This document shows, piece by piece, positions 6,791 to 7,820 of a stretch of 7,820 nt of DNA. The notes below the pieces were generated by a model. The model made no database searches, was not told the DNA's origin, and saw only the letters and a list, made by a program, of their open reading frames with translations. Position 1 is the stretch's first letter. The number at the start of each line of letters is the position of its first letter. The position numbers and the translations under genes were made by a program. Location: contig JACKPZ010000055.1 in NCBI GenBank assembly GCA_024233135.1, forward strand, positions 1 to 7,820, written 5' to 3'. Source of the DNA: Akkermansiaceae bacterium. Its GTDB lineage: Bacteria > Verrucomicrobiota > Verrucomicrobiia > Verrucomicrobiales > Akkermansiaceae.

Positions 6791-6820
6791 AATGAACACT
6801 CCGTGACCCCGTGGCGTCAA
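6791..6820 (-). promoter_or_regulatory. Weak candidate promoter for recQ
   Basis: On the minus strand TTGACG (6820-6815) is followed after 18 nt by TTCATT (6796-6791), a good -35 but only a 3-of-6 -10. Transcription would begin within a few bases of the recQ ATG at 6780, giving an almost leaderless mRNA, which would fit the missing Shine-Dalgarno sequence. The evidence is thin. Confidence 0.2.
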
Positions 6821-6837
6821 CCCGCAAGGGCCGCGGG
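6821..6837 (-). terminator. Possible weak hairpin after the MBG-repeat gene
   Basis: CCCGC (6821-6825) and GCGGG (6833-6837) can pair around a 7-nt loop, one base beyond the stop codon of the MBG-repeat gene. Only two T residues follow on the minus strand, so termination is doubtful and read-through into recQ is possible. Confidence 0.2.
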
Positions 6838-6838
6838 C

Positions 6839-7820
6839 TCAGGGCTTGGTGAATTTCAAGCGCAGGAAACGCCTCGCCGGGTCACCGGTGGATAGCGGCT
6901 CGCGGGCGCGGACGGTCTCGGTTTCGCCCATCTCGATCACTTCCAGGATCGCCGGCGACCAAGTGCCGAATCCGTCGGACGACTCGGCCGCGTAGGACAC
7001 ATCCGGCAGCCCGGCCGGACGCGTGAAGGTGAACCACAAACCTGTCCCATCGAGCGTCGCGACGAAGGGCGGTGTGAAGCCGAGAGGATTGGTGCCGAGC
7101 GCGTATTCCGCGAGGTTGTCGAGGTTGTCGAAATCCGGGTCCGCATCCTCATCCGCGAGTCCCGCGGCGATCTGTGTTTCGTCGAACGAAAGTTCGCGCC
7201 ACGACACCCAGTCATTTCCGGGGGCGACGTCGAGCGTGCCGCTCGCGCTTCCCTCGTGGTTCGCGTCGCTCACGGTCGCGACGATTGCGTAGCTGCCCGC
7301 TTCGGTCGGCGGTGTGGCGGAGCCGTCGTAGGTGACGACCACGGCGAGGCCGGAGGGATCGGTGGTTGCGGTCACGATTTTCGGAGTGCCGTCGGCGGTT
7401 TGTTCGAGGCCATCGAGCGTCACGATCGCCGCCGCCTTCGCGATCACCAGCGGGGAGTTTCCGGAGCCTGCGTAGTTCGCATCGTTCACCGTCGCGACGA
7501 CCTCGTAGGTTCCGGCATTCACCGGCGCTTCCGTCGAACTGTTGTAAGTGATCGACACCGCCAGCCCCGGCGGGGTCGTCGTGACGGAGACAGGTTTCGG
7601 TGCGCCGTCGTAGGTCGTGGCGAGGCCGTTGAAGGAAACCCCGGCCGCCGCTTTGGAGACCACAAGCGTGTCGGTGGAGGAGCCCTCGTAGTTCGCATCC
7701 GTCACCGTCGCGGCGACCTCGTAGGTTCCGGCGCTCACCGGCGTGTCCGTCGAGCCATTGTAGGTGACCGACACCGCCAGTCCCGGCGGGGTGGTCGTGA
7801 CGGACACGGGTTTCGGCGTG
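6839..7820 (-). CDS. Secreted/surface protein with MBG-type repeats, 5' end outside the window
   Basis: Only the C-terminal part (about 326 codons) is visible, and the frame runs off the right edge. It holds tandem 72-residue beta-rich repeats with the core 'TTPPGLAVSVTYNGS', 'SAGTYEVAATVTDANYEGS', 'LVVSKAAAGVSFNGLATTYD'. This resembles MBG-type bacterial Ig-like domains of adhesin-like proteins. Two complete repeats and a third, shorter one can be read. Then come an Asp-rich likely Ca-binding linker 'DEDADPDFDNLDNLAEYAL' followed by GTNP (about residues 220-241 counted from the Val at 7807), and a final beta domain 'WFTFTRPAGLPDVSYAAESS' ending in RFLRLKFTKP. That ending is common in verrucomicrobial exported proteins and may be a sorting or structural module. 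The visible part has no PEP-CTERM, LPXTG or membrane helix. A signal peptide and other domains should lie upstream, outside the window. The role is presumably extracellular or cell-surface; the ligand is unknown. recQ starts 58 bp downstream on the same strand. Confidence 0.85.
   Translation of the reverse strand, partial: TPKPVSVTTTPPGLAVSVTYNGSTDTPVSAGTYEVAATVTDANYEGSSTDTLVVSKAAAGVSFNGLATTYDGAPKPVSVTTTPPGLAVSITYNSSTEAPVNAGTYEVVATVNDANYAGSGNSPLVIAKAAAIVTLDGLEQTADGTPKIVTATTDPSGLAVVVTYDGSATPPTEAGSYAIVATVSDANHEGSASGTLDVAPGNDWVSWRELSFDETQIAAGLADEDADPDFDNLDNLAEYALGTNPLGFTPPFVATLDGTGLWFTFTRPAGLPDVSYAAESSDGFGTWSPAILEVIEMGETETVRAREPLSTGDPARRFLRLKFTKP
7222..7820 (-). repeat. Tandem 216-bp coding repeats (72 residues each)
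   Basis: Repeat units in the MBG-type gene are at 7807-7592, 7591-7376 and 7375 to about 7222 (the last truncated). The tail of a further unit (TPKP codons) is visible at 7808-7820. The first two are very close at the DNA level: in a 61-base stretch I aligned (7681-7741 against 7465-7525) I count 7 differences. The third is more diverged, consistent with unit turnover in the body of the gene and a fixed C-terminal unit. Confidence 0.85.

Noticed and set aside
5467..6795. Plus-strand 442-codon frame opposite recQ
   Set aside because: It is a GC-driven antisense shadow with no domain signal.
7222..7820. Regular repeats at the right end as a CRISPR array
   Set aside because: The 216-bp units are contiguous, in frame and encode Ig-like protein repeats; there are no short repeats with unique spacers.

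Overview
The window is GC-rich, densely coding DNA. The best taxonomic clue is the partial gene at the right end. It has tandem MBG-type repeats followed by an Asp-rich 'DPDFDNLDNLAEYALGTNP' tail and a short C-terminal beta domain ending in 'RFLRLKFTKP'. That C-terminal layout is typical of large secreted proteins of Verrucomicrobiota (Luteolibacter/Haloferula-like Verrucomicrobiaceae). This assignment is an inference from protein style, with no rRNA or marker gene behind it. Starts lack clear Shine-Dalgarno sequences, which is common in that phylum.

Layout from left to right. Positions 1-85 hold no gene. A secreted CAP/SCP-domain protein (86-745, minus) lies 91 bp downstream of recF (837-1898, minus). 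A 90-bp divergent intergenic region separates recF from two plus-strand genes (1989-2882 and 2879-3679). These overlap by 4 nt and encode distantly similar, membrane-anchored proteins of unknown function. Next come a 48-nt degenerate copy of the 3' end of recQ (3707-3754) and a polyvalent-protein-type kinase gene broken by two frameshifts (3765-4575, minus). Intact recQ follows (4654-6780, minus), and then the 3' part of the MBG-repeat surface or secreted protein (6839 to beyond 7820, minus).

How the genes relate. RecQ helicase and RecF belong to the same gap-repair/recombination pathway (RecQ-RecJ-RecFOR), but here they are separated by unrelated genes and do not form an operon. The plus-strand pair is convergent with the kinase/recQ side and divergent from recF. 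The most unusual part is 3707-4727: the broken kinase gene lies between the true recQ 3' end and a decayed direct copy of that end. This looks like the scar of an insertion at the recQ terminus or of a local duplication. I see no intact integrase, transposase, CRISPR array, tRNA or rRNA, and no complete undescribed system. The most novel coding content is the paralogous membrane-anchored pair.
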